From assembly GCA_963804495.1 (NCBI GenBank), contig CAWDQN010000012.1:1-64000 (forward strand): 64,000 bases of DNA. Direction: 5' to 3'. Below are positions 17,295-26,324 of this stretch, piece after piece. The notes under the pieces are model-generated. The model was not told the origin of the DNA. It saw only the letters and a program-made list of their open reading frames with translations, and did not search any database. Each line of letters starts with the position of its first letter. The stretch's first letter is position 1. The position numbers and the translations under genes were made by a program. Origin of the DNA: Rhodovastum sp963804495 (GTDB lineage: Bacteria; Pseudomonadota; Alphaproteobacteria; Acetobacterales; Acetobacteraceae).

Positions 17295-17555
17295 ATGACA
17301 AGGCACACGACACTCATTCTGACGTTAGCGCTCGCCGGCTGCGCCCAGGTGGGGGCGCCGTCCTTCGTGCTGTTCGGCGCGTTTTTCCCTGCCTGGATGC
17401 TGTGTGCGGCGGTTGGCATCGCCGGCGCCATCGTGCTGCGCGCGGTGTTCCTTGCGACCGGCCTGGCTGGCGTGCTGCCATACCAGTTGTTCGTCTGCAC
17501 TGGCGGCGGGCTGATCCTGGCGATCGGGTTCTGGCTGCTCTGGTTCGGGCGTTGA
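17295..17555 (+). CDS. ytcA: YtcA-type small membrane lipoprotein
   Basis: 86 residues from ATG 17295. A lipoprotein signal (LTLALAGC, lipobox Cys near 16) is followed by two membrane helices (FFPAWMLCAAVGIAGAIVL and LFVCTGGGLILAIGFWLLWFG). YtcA proteins are encoded beside MdtN-MdtO-MdtP pumps in enterobacteria, as here. The stop overlaps the next reading frame by a few bases, so translation is probably coupled. The role within the pump is not known. Confidence 0.75.
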   Translation: MTRHTTLILTLALAGCAQVGAPSFVLFGAFFPAWMLCAAVGIAGAIVLRAVFLATGLAGVLPYQLFVCTGGGLILAIGFWLLWFGR

Positions 17556-17557
17556 CG

Positions 17558-18607
17558 GTGAAGCCGGCTGGCATGCCGCGGCGCAGCAACGCCGGACGGA
17601 TCGTCTCGCTGGCGGTGATCCTGTGCGCCGTGGCCATCGGGGTGTTCGCCCTGCGCCGCAGCGAGCAGCGGCCGGCCACCGATGACGCCACGATCGACGC
17701 CGATATCGTCCGCGTCGCCGCAGCGGTGGGCGGTCGCATCCTCGACCTGCCGGTGACCGACAACCAGCATGTGGCAAAGGGCGATGTCCTGTTCCGGCTC
17801 GATCCGGCGCCGTACCGGCTGGCGGTGGCGCAGGCCGAGGCCGACCTTGCGCTGGCTCGCGCCGGGCTGGAGACGCAGCGCCGCGCGATCACCCGCGAGC
17901 GCGCCGCCGCCGAGGTCGCGGCGGAGCAGGTACGCCGCGCCATCACGAACCTGGACCACGCGACGCGGACGGCGGACCGGCTGCGGCCGCTTGCCGGGCC
18001 CGGCTATGTGCCGCAGCAACAACTCGACACCGCGACAACCGCACAGCGCGACGCCGAAACCTCTCTGGCGCAGGTCCGCGTGCAGGCGGATGCGGCGCTG
18101 CGCGCCATCGACACCGACGACGGCGCCCTCGCTCTCGTGCAGGCGCGCGCGGCAGCTCTGGCGATCGCCAAACGGGCGCTGGAGGATACCGTGGTCGTCG
18201 CGCCGCACGATGGCCGCATCGTCGGGCTGGGCATCGCCTCGGGCCAGATGGTGGCGCCCTCGGTGCCGGCGTTCACCCTGCTGACGACCGACCAATGGTT
18301 CGCCGTCGGCAACTTCCGCGAAACCGAGTTGGCGGCAATCGCGGTCGGTGCCTGCGCCACGGTATATTCGATGATCGACCGCACGCAGCCGATCGGGGGC
18401 ACCGTGCAGGGCATCGGCTGGGGTGTACTCGACACCGACCGGCTGAACCTGCCGGCCGGGTTGCCCCTTGTGCAGCGCTCCTTGAACTGGGTGCGAGTGG
18501 CGCAGCGCTTTCCGGTCCGCGTCCGCCTGGAGCACCCGCCCGAGGAGCTGATGCGGGCGGGCGCAAGCGCTGTGATCGAGGTCGGGCATGGCGCCGCCTG
18601 CCGATGA
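17558..18607 (+). CDS. mdtN: MdtN-like membrane fusion protein (HlyD family)
   Basis: Periplasmic adaptor linking inner membrane pump and outer membrane channel. About 350 residues: one N-terminal anchor (IVSLAVILCAVAIGVFAL), the lipoyl half-motif ATIDADIVRVAAAVGGRIL, a long alpha-hairpin (AQAEADLALARAGLETQRRA to AKRALEDTVV), then VVAPHDGRIVGLGIASGQMV and a beta-barrel. The start is GTG 17558 or ATG 17573. It overlaps mdtO by 20 bases. Substrates of MdtNOP-type pumps include aromatic or sulfonamide-like compounds in E. coli, but the substrate here is unknown. Confidence 0.85.
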   Translation: MKPAGMPRRSNAGRIVSLAVILCAVAIGVFALRRSEQRPATDDATIDADIVRVAAAVGGRILDLPVTDNQHVAKGDVLFRLDPAPYRLAVAQAEADLALARAGLETQRRAITRERAAAEVAAEQVRRAITNLDHATRTADRLRPLAGPGYVPQQQLDTATTAQRDAETSLAQVRVQADAALRAIDTDDGALALVQARAAALAIAKRALEDTVVVAPHDGRIVGLGIASGQMVAPSVPAFTLLTTDQWFAVGNFRETELAAIAVGACATVYSMIDRTQPIGGTVQGIGWGVLDTDRLNLPAGLPLVQRSLNWVRVAQRFPVRVRLEHPPEELMRAGASAVIEVGHGAACR

Positions 18608-20528
18608 ACCCGCAGCGATAAGCTGGTTAGCGGCGCTGCTGTCGCCGTCGCCCGGACGCGCCGGTTTCGCTCTGCGCCAGGCGGTAATCTGCGCGCTGGT
18701 GGCGCTGGTCACGGCGATCTATCAATCGCCGGAAGCGGCGCTGACGATCTATGTCGTGTTCTTCCTCAACAAAAGCGACCGGGTCGAGAGCGTCATCCTG
18801 AATCTCGTTTTCGTGGTGTTGGTCAGCCTGATCATCGGGCTGATGCTGCTGCTGAGCCTTGTGGTGATGGACTGGCCGCTGGGGCGGGTCGCGGCGATCG
18901 CGGTGATCTCGATGGGGCTGCTGTTCCTGGCATCCTCCAGCAAGCTGCGGCCGATCGGCGCCACGGTCGCGCTGATCGTCGGCTTCGGGCTGGATGAACT
19001 TGGCAGCCTGCAGATCGGCGAAGTCGCGGTGCGCGCGCTGCTGTACGCCTGGGGGATCGTCGCCATTCCCGCCGCCGTGTCGCTGGCGGTGAATCTGCTG
19101 GCCGCGCCGTCGCCGCGCGCGCTGCTGCTGCGCGCTCTGGCGGCGCGGCTGCGCCTGTGCGCCGATGTGCTGCAGGGACCGGATGGCGCGGCGTGGGCGG
19201 CATTCGCCGCGTGCCGCGACGAGGGCAGCGCGGAACTGGAAGGCCTGCTGCACCGAGCGGCAGTAGAACGATCCGTAATCGCACGGGACTGCCCTGTCCT
19301 GCGCGCCGCCATCGGATCGAGCTCTGAACTGCTGCTGCTGGCCGATCTGGCCGCGCGCGATCCGGCGGCGCTGGACGCGACGGACCGCGCGGCGATCGGT
19401 GCGACACTGCTGGAAATGGCACAGGTCCTCGCCGCCGACGCCTGGCCGGTCGATGTTCTGTCGGACCGTGCGCCATCGGCGGCGGGTGGCTTGGCGCCGG
19501 CGTTCGATCGCGGACTGCGCGGCTTTGCGGTGCCCGGCGCGAACGAGACGGCGGTTGCAGCGAAGCAGGCGGGCGGATTCTTCCTGCCGGATGCGTTCAG
19601 CAATCCCGAACATGTGCAGTATGCGCTGAAGACCACGGCGGCGGCACTGTTCTGCTACATGTTCTATCAGATCCTGGACTGGCCGGGCATCCACACATGT
19701 TTCATTACATGTTACATCGTCGCTCTGAGCACGGCCGCCGAAACGATCGAGAAGCTGACGCTGCGCATCCTGGGCTGCCTTCTCGGCGCCGCGGCGGGAT
19801 ATGCGGCGATCCTGCTGGTCCTGCCGGACCTGACCTCGGTCGGCGCGCTGATGGCGGTGGTGTTCGCCGGGGCGATGGCCTCGGCCTGGGTCGCGGCCGG
19901 CAGCCCGCGCATCGCCTATGCGGGGTTCCAGGTCGCCTTCGCCTTCTTTCTGTGTGTCGTGCAGGGCCCCGGCCCGGCCTTCGACCTGAGTATCGCGCGC
20001 GACCGGGTGATCGGCATCCTGGTGGGCACGCTGGTGTCCTTCGTCATCTTCACCCAGGTCTGGCCGGTCAGCGTCGCGCGCCGCATCGATCCCGGCTTCG
20101 CCGCGTTGCTGCGGCTGTTGGCCTCGATGCTGCGCACCCCTGCCCGCGAAGTTCAGCGCGCGCAGGCGGGACAGGCGCTGACGCTGCGCGCCGTGCTGGA
20201 CGATGACCTGGCGCTGCTGCGCTACGAACCAGCGTCGCTGCGGCCGGCGGAGGACTGGGTCGCACGGCGACGGCGGGCCGTGCGTTCGGTCGGGACGCTG
20301 ATCCCGCCGCTGTTTCTTGCCGCCAACGAGCCGGCGCTGGCCACGGATTGCGCCGCTCTGCTCTCGGGCACCGCCGATGCGTTGGATGGGGTCGCCTCGG
20401 CGCAAAAGGTGGCGGAGACCGCGGCGTCACCGCTGCGGGATCGTATTATGACGGGATTGGACAGCCTGTGCGCCGACCTGGTGCCGGCGTCCGGCGCCAC
20501 GAGGATCACCGGCCTTGCCCCAGCATAA
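18588..20528 (+). CDS. mdtO: MdtO-like inner membrane pump protein (FUSC family)
   Basis: 646 residues, ATG 18588 inside the mdtN end. Two bundles of hydrophobic helices (roughly residues 25-190 and 350-495) surround a cytosolic domain, the aromatic-acid exporter/FUSC layout. The second bundle repeats the motif of the first (YIVALSTAAETIEKLTLRILGC). It forms the inner membrane part of the tripartite pump with the adaptor upstream and the channel downstream. The reading frame is intact and of normal length. It overlaps mdtP by 14 bases. Confidence 0.85.
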   Translation: MAPPADEPAAISWLAALLSPSPGRAGFALRQAVICALVALVTAIYQSPEAALTIYVVFFLNKSDRVESVILNLVFVVLVSLIIGLMLLLSLVVMDWPLGRVAAIAVISMGLLFLASSSKLRPIGATVALIVGFGLDELGSLQIGEVAVRALLYAWGIVAIPAAVSLAVNLLAAPSPRALLLRALAARLRLCADVLQGPDGAAWAAFAACRDEGSAELEGLLHRAAVERSVIARDCPVLRAAIGSSSELLLLADLAARDPAALDATDRAAIGATLLEMAQVLAADAWPVDVLSDRAPSAAGGLAPAFDRGLRGFAVPGANETAVAAKQAGGFFLPDAFSNPEHVQYALKTTAAALFCYMFYQILDWPGIHTCFITCYIVALSTAAETIEKLTLRILGCLLGAAAGYAAILLVLPDLTSVGALMAVVFAGAMASAWVAAGSPRIAYAGFQVAFAFFLCVVQGPGPAFDLSIARDRVIGILVGTLVSFVIFTQVWPVSVARRIDPGFAALLRLLASMLRTPAREVQRAQAGQALTLRAVLDDDLALLRYEPASLRPAEDWVARRRRAVRSVGTLIPPLFLAANEPALATDCAALLSGTADALDGVASAQKVAETAASPLRDRIMTGLDSLCADLVPASGATRITGLAPA

Positions 20529-22032
20529 CCTCGCGTGGAGCCTGTTGCTGGCGCTGTGCCTGGCCGGTTGCGCCACGTCCGCACTGGAGATGGCGCCACA
20601 GAGCCAGGACAGAGCGTGGCAGCCAGGGACGACGGAGAGCGGCGCGATCGTTGCTGGCGCGCGCGGCCGGCAGGACGGCGGCACCGCGCTGCCGGCCAGC
20701 CCGGCACTGGCGCAACTGCCTGAAGCGGGCCCGATCGTTGCGGACAACGCATACACGCTGCCGGAATTGATCGACATTGCCGAACGCAACAATCCGGCGA
20801 CACGCATCGCCTGGAACGAAGCACGCAACGCCGCACTTCTGGCCGGCTTGGTGCAGGCCAGCTTCCTGCCGATCCTCAGCGCCACCGCAATCGGCGGCTG
20901 GCAGGGCTCGCAGAACGGCAACAGCGCGGGCAGTTTGGGACTGAACATCAACGGTTCAGTCTCCGGCGCGCTGGCAGCGCTGTCGCTGACCTGGCTGCTG
21001 TACGACTTCGGCGAACGGTCGAACCTGCTGGACGCGGCGAAGCAGGGATCTTTCATCGCGAATGTCGCCTTCACCGCGGCGCATCAGAAGCTCGTCGGCG
21101 CCGTCAGCCAGGCCTATTACGCCGTCGATGCCGCCGGCGCGCATGTCGCCACCGCCACCGGCGCGCTGCGCAACGCCGAGGCGATCCAGCAGGCCGCCGA
21201 AGCGCGCTACGCGCGCGGCATCGGCACCGTGGTGGAGAGCGCCCAGGCACGACAGGCCACCGCCCAGGCGCGGCTGGCGCTGGTACAGGCGCAGGGGGCG
21301 GAGAAGGACGCCAGGCTGGCCCTGCTCGCGGCGATGGGGATTTCGCCGCTGGCGCCGCTCCGCATCGCGCCGCTGCCGCAAGGCACGCTGCCGAAGACCC
21401 TGGCGGCCATCGCCGACGACGCGATCAGCGCCGCGCTGTCACGGCGCCCGGACATGCAGGCCGCCTATGCCGCCGAAAATGCGAGCCAGGCGCGCATCAG
21501 GGCGGCACAGGCGGCGTATCTCCCGAAATTCTTTCTCACCGCGGTCGGCGACACAGCGTCCGGACACCTGGGGATCAACGCCGTCCCCTCGATCGGCGAG
21601 GCGCCACCGACCGTGAACCTGTCGCAAAACCACCTTGGCGGCAGCATCATCGTCGGCGTGACGGTGCCGGTGTTCGACGGTGGTCTGCGCGCCGCCGCGC
21701 TGGCGAAGGCGCAGGCGGACGCAGACGCCGCCAGCGCGCGCCTGACGGGGACGCGGAATGAGGCGGTGCGGCAGATCGTGTCGACCAATACCTCGCTGCA
21801 GACCAGCCTGGAGGCAAATGTCGCTGCCTCGGCGCTGGCGCAGGCGGCGCAGACCACGTTCGATGCGGCGCTGGCGGCCTATCGCAGCGGCGTCGGCTCG
21901 ATCACCGACGCCACCCTGGCCGAGACGCAGTTGCTGGTGGCACGCAATGCCGTTGCGGACGCACGCAACCAGGCGCTGACATCCGGTGTCTCGCTGTCGC
22001 TGGCGACGGGGTCGGTAGGTGGCAGCGAGTGA
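20515..22032 (+). CDS. mdtP: MdtP-like outer membrane efflux channel
   Basis: 505 residues from TTG 20515, with a lipoprotein signal LLALCLAGC and TolC/OprM-type repeats: two similar halves with long helices (VQASFLPILSATAIGGWQG and VPVFDGGLRAAALAKAQADAD). Near residue 75 YTLPELIDIAERNNPATRIAWNEA is the classic OEP entry motif. It completes the ytcA-mdtN-mdtO-mdtP operon, all genes overlapping. It ends 15 bases before an IS fragment, so no downstream operon gene survives. Confidence 0.85.
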   Translation: MPQHNLAWSLLLALCLAGCATSALEMAPQSQDRAWQPGTTESGAIVAGARGRQDGGTALPASPALAQLPEAGPIVADNAYTLPELIDIAERNNPATRIAWNEARNAALLAGLVQASFLPILSATAIGGWQGSQNGNSAGSLGLNINGSVSGALAALSLTWLLYDFGERSNLLDAAKQGSFIANVAFTAAHQKLVGAVSQAYYAVDAAGAHVATATGALRNAEAIQQAAEARYARGIGTVVESAQARQATAQARLALVQAQGAEKDARLALLAAMGISPLAPLRIAPLPQGTLPKTLAAIADDAISAALSRRPDMQAAYAAENASQARIRAAQAAYLPKFFLTAVGDTASGHLGINAVPSIGEAPPTVNLSQNHLGGSIIVGVTVPVFDGGLRAAALAKAQADADAASARLTGTRNEAVRQIVSTNTSLQTSLEANVAASALAQAAQTTFDAALAAYRSGVGSITDATLAETQLLVARNAVADARNQALTSGVSLSLATGSVGGSE

Positions 22033-22047
22033 CGGCGCGTGCTTTAG

Positions 22048-22432
22048 CAGGTTGCGGAAAAACCCCCTTGTCGGATCGCAATCGATCGGAGTCTCTGCGG
22101 TCACGGCGGCTGCAGGGGATATCGACGGATGCGCGGGACGGACAAGCAGACGGCACAGATGTTCAGCTACCTGAGCCCGGAGGCGATGGTGCCGCAGGAC
22201 CATCCGGCGCGGGTGATCCGCCCGCTGGCGAACGCGGCGCTGGATCGGTTGTCACCAGCGTTCAGCAAGCAGTATTCGGCGATCGGCCGCCCTTCGATCC
22301 CACCCGAGCAACTGCTGCGGGCGCTGCTGTTGCAGGCATTCTTCACGGTGCGCTCGGAACGACAGCTGATGGAGCATCTCACCTATAATATGATGTTCCG
22401 CTGATTCGTGGGCCTGTCGATGGACGCGCCGG
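22048..22432 (+). pseudogene. IS1182/IS5-type transposase, N-terminal fragment (copy 2)
   Basis: Same left end as 3371-3538. The transposase from ATG 22129 reads MRGTDKQTAQMFSYLSPEAM, PIPPEQ-type GRPSIPPEQLLRALLLQAFF and SERQLMEHLTYNMMFR, then TGA (22402-22404) where a conserved Trp is expected, followed in frame by FVGLSMDAPGF. It is cut at 22432 by the border of a 110-bp inverted-repeat element. Confidence 0.85.
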
Positions 22433-22542
22433 GGTTCTGTTGCAAAGTCCGTTTTTGGTGTGCATACCGAATATATAATACCTTGAGTTAACGGGATATA
22501 TAGTTACGAATGGCGGCGGAAATTAAACTTTGCAACAGAACC
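22433..22542. mobile_element. 110-bp MITE with IS6-like ends
   Basis: Begins GGTTCTGTTGCAAAGTCC and ends with the inverse of GGTTCTGTTGCAAAGTTT, a 16-base perfect terminal inverted repeat of the kind found on IS6-family elements. The ~75-base AT-rich core (contains ATATATAATACC) has no coding capacity. It sits exactly at the break of the IS1182-type fragment. No 8-base target duplication is visible. Confidence 0.8.
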
Positions 22543-22544
22543 TC

Positions 22545-22657
22545 GCCTCGTCCATCGCCCCGAGATCGTCGTCATCGAGGGCGAATCCTACCGCGCCAAG
22601 GAAGCGCAGGAACGCAACGAACAACGCGCCCGCCAGCGCCGGGGACGCAAGTTATGA
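22545..22657 (+). pseudogene. C-terminal tail of an IS-encoded protein
   Basis: The open frame to the TGA at 22655-22657 codes VHRPEIVVIEGESYR, then a Glu/Arg/Gln-rich basic end (ERNEQRARQRRGRKL). It looks like the tail of a transposase or IS accessory protein. I cannot name the family. The 5' part is missing, cut by the MITE. Confidence 0.4.
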
Positions 22658-22902
22658 ACCCACCCCTGCCGCCGCTGCCACCCGCCAGCCCACCCCGCTA
22701 GGCAACCACCGTCGTCATCCCCGCCACCTGGACGCCCGAGCAGGCTCTCGCCGTCTTCGAACTGCTCGACGAGCTGCGCGAGACGGTGGCGGCCCTCTAC
22801 CTCGACCAGATACAGGATCACCTTCGCCAGGAACGCTGCGGCGACGACACCGCCACCGATGGTGATGCCGACGCCCCCGCCAGCGACGACCTCACGTTCT
22901 GA
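22654..22902 (+). pseudogene. IS-linked small protein with in-frame TAG
   Basis: Starts ATGA over the previous stop. A Pro-rich start (MNPPLPPLPPASPPR) is followed by TAG at 22699-22701 and then, in the same frame, ATTVVIPATWTPEQALAVFE, LLDELRETVAALYLDQIQDH and a stop at 22902. CAG to TAG would explain the interruption. The WTPEQALAVFELLDxLR motif looks like a passenger ORF of insertion sequences. The function is unknown. Confidence 0.45.
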
Positions 22903-23149
22903 ACCGCCCGGCCGCCGCCACCGGCCGCCGGCGTGCGCCACCGTCGCCGTCGGCCGCGAGCCCCGCCCAAGGCCGCCAGCGCATGTGCACTCCCAGCCAC
23001 CTTCGGCTGTTGCCATGACTCCACCGCTCGGTCGCCCGCGTCACACGGCCACATCGCCCAGGCACCGCACAGGTCAGGCCACAATCGCGCCACGGGGGCC
23101 AATTCCGCAACGTCCATGCGCGGATTCTCACCGCCGCCAACACCCCATG

Positions 23150-23248
23150 CTTGCTCACCAGCTGCGCAATCGTCATCTCGCCCCGGATTGCCTCCAGAGC
23201 CACCTTCGCTTTGAAATCCGCCGCGTAGCGTTTCCGCTCCCCACTCAT
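23150..23248 (-). pseudogene. IS3-family OrfA fragment
   Basis: ATG at 23248, product MSGERKRYAADFKAKVALEA then IRGEMTIAQLVSKHGV, the helix-turn-helix start of IS3 OrfA proteins. Family resemblance ends there and the rest is scrambled. No OrfB is present. 22903-23149 holds no gene I can support. Confidence 0.75.
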
Positions 23249-23289
23249 GTCACGTCGTTCCCTATCAGGTCGGGATGAGCCTATCCATC

Positions 23290-23539
23290 TGTCGAGCATC
23301 CGGGGTCCACCTCACAGGTGACGCCGGCGCAGATCGCGCTTGCCAGGCTGCTTGCCCGCAAGCCCTGGATCGTGCCGATCCCGGGCACGGCGAAGCTGCA
23401 TCGGCTGGAGGAGAACGGTAGCGCCGCCGCAATCGTGCACTCCGCCACGGAAGCGGGGGACATTGGCGAAGCGGCCGCGAAGATCCCGCTGGTAAGGGCG
23501 CGCTACGCTGAGGCGCAGCAACTCATGATCGACCGCTGA
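23290..23539 (+). pseudogene. aldo/keto reductase, C-terminal fragment
   Basis: About 80 codons reading TPAQIALARLLARKPWIVPI, PGTAKLHRLEEN and a final AAAKIPLVRARYAEAQQLM, the C-terminal cofactor-binding part of bacterial aldo/keto reductases. The upstream ~250 residues are missing, replaced by IS3 debris. Confidence 0.8.
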
Positions 23540-23646
23540 GCACAGGAACGCGTGCGTTCACGCACAACCAAACGGCACCCGTTTCCGGCATCGCGTCGAT
23601 GTCCGATCGGCAACGACCGCTGGCCGGTGAAGGACGCCAGTCCCGC

Positions 23647-24585
23647 CTATGGTAGCGCAGGCAGGTGTTGCAGGTCGAGCGTGACGCCGAGCTCGGTGGC
23701 GAGCCATCCAATGAAAATCTGCAGTTCCAGGCGATAACGTTCAGCGCATGGAAACGTCAGCCAGTGGCCGACATATGCCACATCCCTGGCAGCCGGCAGG
23801 GGCCGCACCAGGCGGCCGCAGGTAAGTTCGCGCTCGGCGAGACGCGTTGATTCAAGAGCGACTCCGAGCCCGTCCGCAGCCGCGCTGATCGACAGGAAGC
23901 TGCGGTCGAAGCGCGGTCCGCGGGCTTCGGGCGTCGCCACGCCGTTGGCAGCGAACCAAACCGGCCAGCGCACCTGCTTGTTGTCACTTTCGATCAAAGT
24001 CTGCACAAGCAGGTCATGGGGGCTGCCAATACGTTCAGCCAGCGCTGGTGAGCACATCGGCGTCACCGTCTCCTCTCCGAGCGGGAGGACGACGATGCGC
24101 GGATGGCGGCTGCGCGCATACTCCTCGGCCCATGTCACACCGTAAACAATATCAACGTCGAATTCGTCGTTCTGGAAGCGCGTGTAGGCCGCGCTCGCGG
24201 CGATGCGCAGATCGAGGCCCTCGGCGTCGCCGAACAGACGCGGCAGACGCGGCACCAGCCATTGCGCCGCAAAGCTCGGTGCGCTGTGCAGGCGCAGCAG
24301 CATGCGCTTGCGCCCCGTAATGGCGGCGATGCCGCGCTTGAGTTCGTCGAAGCCCAGCTGCACGTGCCGCAGCAACGCTTCGCCCTGGCCGGTCAGGGCG
24401 ATCTGACGGCCGTCGCGCAGGAACAGCGTCGTCTTCAGGGTAACTTCCAGGCCACGGACAGCATGGCTGACCGCACTCGGGGTGACACCGAGCGCCTCGG
24501 CTGCGGCGCGGAAGGAGCCGGTCCGGGCGGCTGCCTCGAACGCCCGCAGGGCGGTGAGCGGAAGATGCGGCATGGCACGATCCAT
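23647..24585 (-). CDS. LysR-family transcriptional regulator (GcvA-like)
   Basis: 312 residues: an N-terminal winged helix (LTALRAFEAAARTGSFRAAA, ALGVTPSAVSHAVRGLE, about residues 8-65) and a type 2 periplasmic-like sensor domain (RLHSAPSFAAQWLVPRLPRL onward), as in GcvA/LTTR activators. It is divergent from the SDR gene 96 bases away and most likely controls the catabolic operon 24682-34207 in response to a sugar-acid intermediate (inference). It is intact. Confidence 0.85.
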   Translation of the reverse strand: MDRAMPHLPLTALRAFEAAARTGSFRAAAEALGVTPSAVSHAVRGLEVTLKTTLFLRDGRQIALTGQGEALLRHVQLGFDELKRGIAAITGRKRMLLRLHSAPSFAAQWLVPRLPRLFGDAEGLDLRIAASAAYTRFQNDEFDVDIVYGVTWAEEYARSRHPRIVVLPLGEETVTPMCSPALAERIGSPHDLLVQTLIESDNKQVRWPVWFAANGVATPEARGPRFDRSFLSISAAADGLGVALESTRLAERELTCGRLVRPLPAARDVAYVGHWLTFPCAERYRLELQIFIGWLATELGVTLDLQHLPALP

Positions 24586-24681
24586 GATGAGCCAAGTTCA
24601 CCTGTCGATGCAAATTTCGCGTTTGAACGTTGGTCGCAGAGTCATCACAAAGGCATTGATAAACAAGACCTGGAGGAAACG

Positions 24682-25431
24682 ATGTTGCTGTCTGATCGCG
24701 TTGCTGTGATCTCGGGGGCGGCGAGCCCACGCGGAATTGGCCGCGCAACCGCGCGACTGTTTGCTGACCATGGTGCCCGCGTGGTGATTCTTGACCTCGA
24801 CGAAAGCGCCTCGCGCGCCGCCGCGACTGAGCTCGGCGCCGGCCATCTCGGCGTCGCGTGCGATGTCAGTAGCCCGGAAAGCTGCTGCAGCGCGGCCAGC
24901 CGCGTGCTCGAGGCGACGGGACAAGTTGATGTTCTGATCAACAACGCCGGCATCACCCAGCCGGTGAAGTTCCAGGAGATCACGCCGGCTGACTGGCAGC
25001 GGATCATGGCGGTCAACCTCAATGGCGTGCTGTACCTGAGCCAGGCCTTCGTGCCGCACATGCGCTCGCGCCGGCAGGGATCGATTGCCTGCATGTCGTC
25101 GGTCTCCGCCCAGCGCGGCGGCGGCATTTTCGGCGGGCCGCACTATTCGGCGGCGAAGGCGGGGGTGCTCGGGTTGGCCAAGGCGATGGCGCGCGAACTC
25201 GGCCCGGATAACATCCGCGTGAATTGCGTGACCCCTGGCCTGATCCAGACCGACATCACCGGTGGCAAGCTGACGCCCGAGATGAAAGTCGACATCCTGA
25301 AGGGCATTCCGCTCAATCGCCTCGGCGATGCCCGGGATGTGGCGGGTGCCTACCTGTTCCTGGCCTCGGATCTGTCCGCCTACATCACTGGCGCCGTCAT
25401 CAACGTCAACGGCGGCATGCACATCCACTGA
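24682..25431 (+). CDS. short-chain dehydrogenase/reductase
   Basis: 249 residues from ATG 24682 after a strong GGAGGAAAC box. NAD(P) binding is shown by SGAASPRGIGRAT (11-23) and NNAG (87-90), and the active site by Ser near 140 and YSAAK (Tyr155, Lys159). The C-terminal ITGAVINVNGGMHIH is typical of FabG/polyol dehydrogenase-like SDRs. It is first in the catabolic operon, so probably oxidises a hydroxyl of the imported sugar acid or polyol. The exact substrate cannot be told. Confidence 0.85.
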   Translation: MLLSDRVAVISGAASPRGIGRATARLFADHGARVVILDLDESASRAAATELGAGHLGVACDVSSPESCCSAASRVLEATGQVDVLINNAGITQPVKFQEITPADWQRIMAVNLNGVLYLSQAFVPHMRSRRQGSIACMSSVSAQRGGGIFGGPHYSAAKAGVLGLAKAMARELGPDNIRVNCVTPGLIQTDITGGKLTPEMKVDILKGIPLNRLGDARDVAGAYLFLASDLSAYITGAVINVNGGMHIH

Positions 25432-25460
25432 CGATCGCCGCGCGGCGCCGGGCGTCGTGC

Positions 25461-25470
25461 GGGGGGGGGG
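25461..25470 (+). repeat. run of ten G before a start codon
   Basis: A (G)10 tract lies 9 bases upstream of the ATG at 25479, next to the likely ribosome binding region. Length change by slipped-strand mispairing would alter spacing or mRNA structure of the translation start. Confidence 0.7.
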
Positions 25471-25478
25471 AAGACCAG

Positions 25479-26324
25479 ATGCCTGAAACAATTCTGCCGA
25501 ACAGGCTAGGCCTTGACGACCGCGCCCTGCGCATTCGTCGCAACGCGCTGCGGATGGGCGAGGTGCAAGGCCAGGGCTACATCGCCCAGGCACTCGGTGT
25601 CGCCGACATGCTCGCGGTCGCGTATTTCCATGCCATGACGTATCGCGCCGAGGAGCCGCATTGGGAGGGACGCGACCGCTTGCTGCTGTCGATTGGCCAT
25701 TACGCTATTGCACTGTATGCGGTGCTGATCGAGGCGGGAATCATCCCCGCGGACGAGCTCGAGACCTACGGAATGGACGATAGCCGCTTGCCAATGTCGG
25801 GCATGGCGACCTACACGCCCGGCATGGAAATCAGCGGCGGCTCGCTGGGCCAGGGGCTTGGCATCGCCGTCGGCATGGGCATCGGGCTCAAGCGCAAGGC
25901 GTCGCGCGCGTTCGTGTACAACCTGATGTCCGATGGCGAGCTTGGCGAGGGCTCGACCTGGGAAGCCGCCATGTCGGCCGCCCACTGGAAACTCGACAAC
26001 CTGATCTGCCTGATTGACTTCAATAACCAGCAAGCCGACGGACCCTCGACCGAGGTGCTGAGCAGCGAGCCGCTGGCGCCGAAATGGGAGGCGTTCGGCT
26101 GGCACGTCCAGCGGGTCGACGGCAACGACATTGCCGCTCTCGTTGCCGCATTCGATACCGCCCGCCATGTCGCGGCGCCGAAGCCGCGGGCAATCATCTG
26201 CGACACACGGATGGCGAAAGGCGTGCCGTTCCTGGAAGTGCGCGAGCGGAACCATTTCCTCCGCGTTGAAGCGCACGAGTGGACGCAGGCGCTCGCTGTG
26301 CTGGAGCAGGGGGCGCGGCCATGA
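25479..26324 (+). CDS. transketolase, N-terminal (TPP-binding) subunit
   Basis: 281 residues with the thiamine diphosphate fold of split transketolases: HYAIALYAVLIEAGIIP, EISGGSLGQGLGIAVGMGIG and the cofactor motif SDGELGEGSTWEA at 151 followed by CLIDFNNQQ. In most homologues the motif opens with GDG, so Ser151 replaces the first Gly. It pairs with the C-terminal subunit gene by an ATGA overlap. The split form is common in operons for sugar-acid or pentose derivatives, where it transfers two-carbon units. Confidence 0.85.
   Translation: MPETILPNRLGLDDRALRIRRNALRMGEVQGQGYIAQALGVADMLAVAYFHAMTYRAEEPHWEGRDRLLLSIGHYAIALYAVLIEAGIIPADELETYGMDDSRLPMSGMATYTPGMEISGGSLGQGLGIAVGMGIGLKRKASRAFVYNLMSDGELGEGSTWEAAMSAAHWKLDNLICLIDFNNQQADGPSTEVLSSEPLAPKWEAFGWHVQRVDGNDIAALVAAFDTARHVAAPKPRAIICDTRMAKGVPFLEVRERNHFLRVEAHEWTQALAVLEQGARP

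Noticed and set aside
18627..20405. 592-codon minus-strand frame opposite mdtO
   Set aside because: Arg/Gln-rich antisense shadow. MdtO on the plus strand has clear membrane helices.
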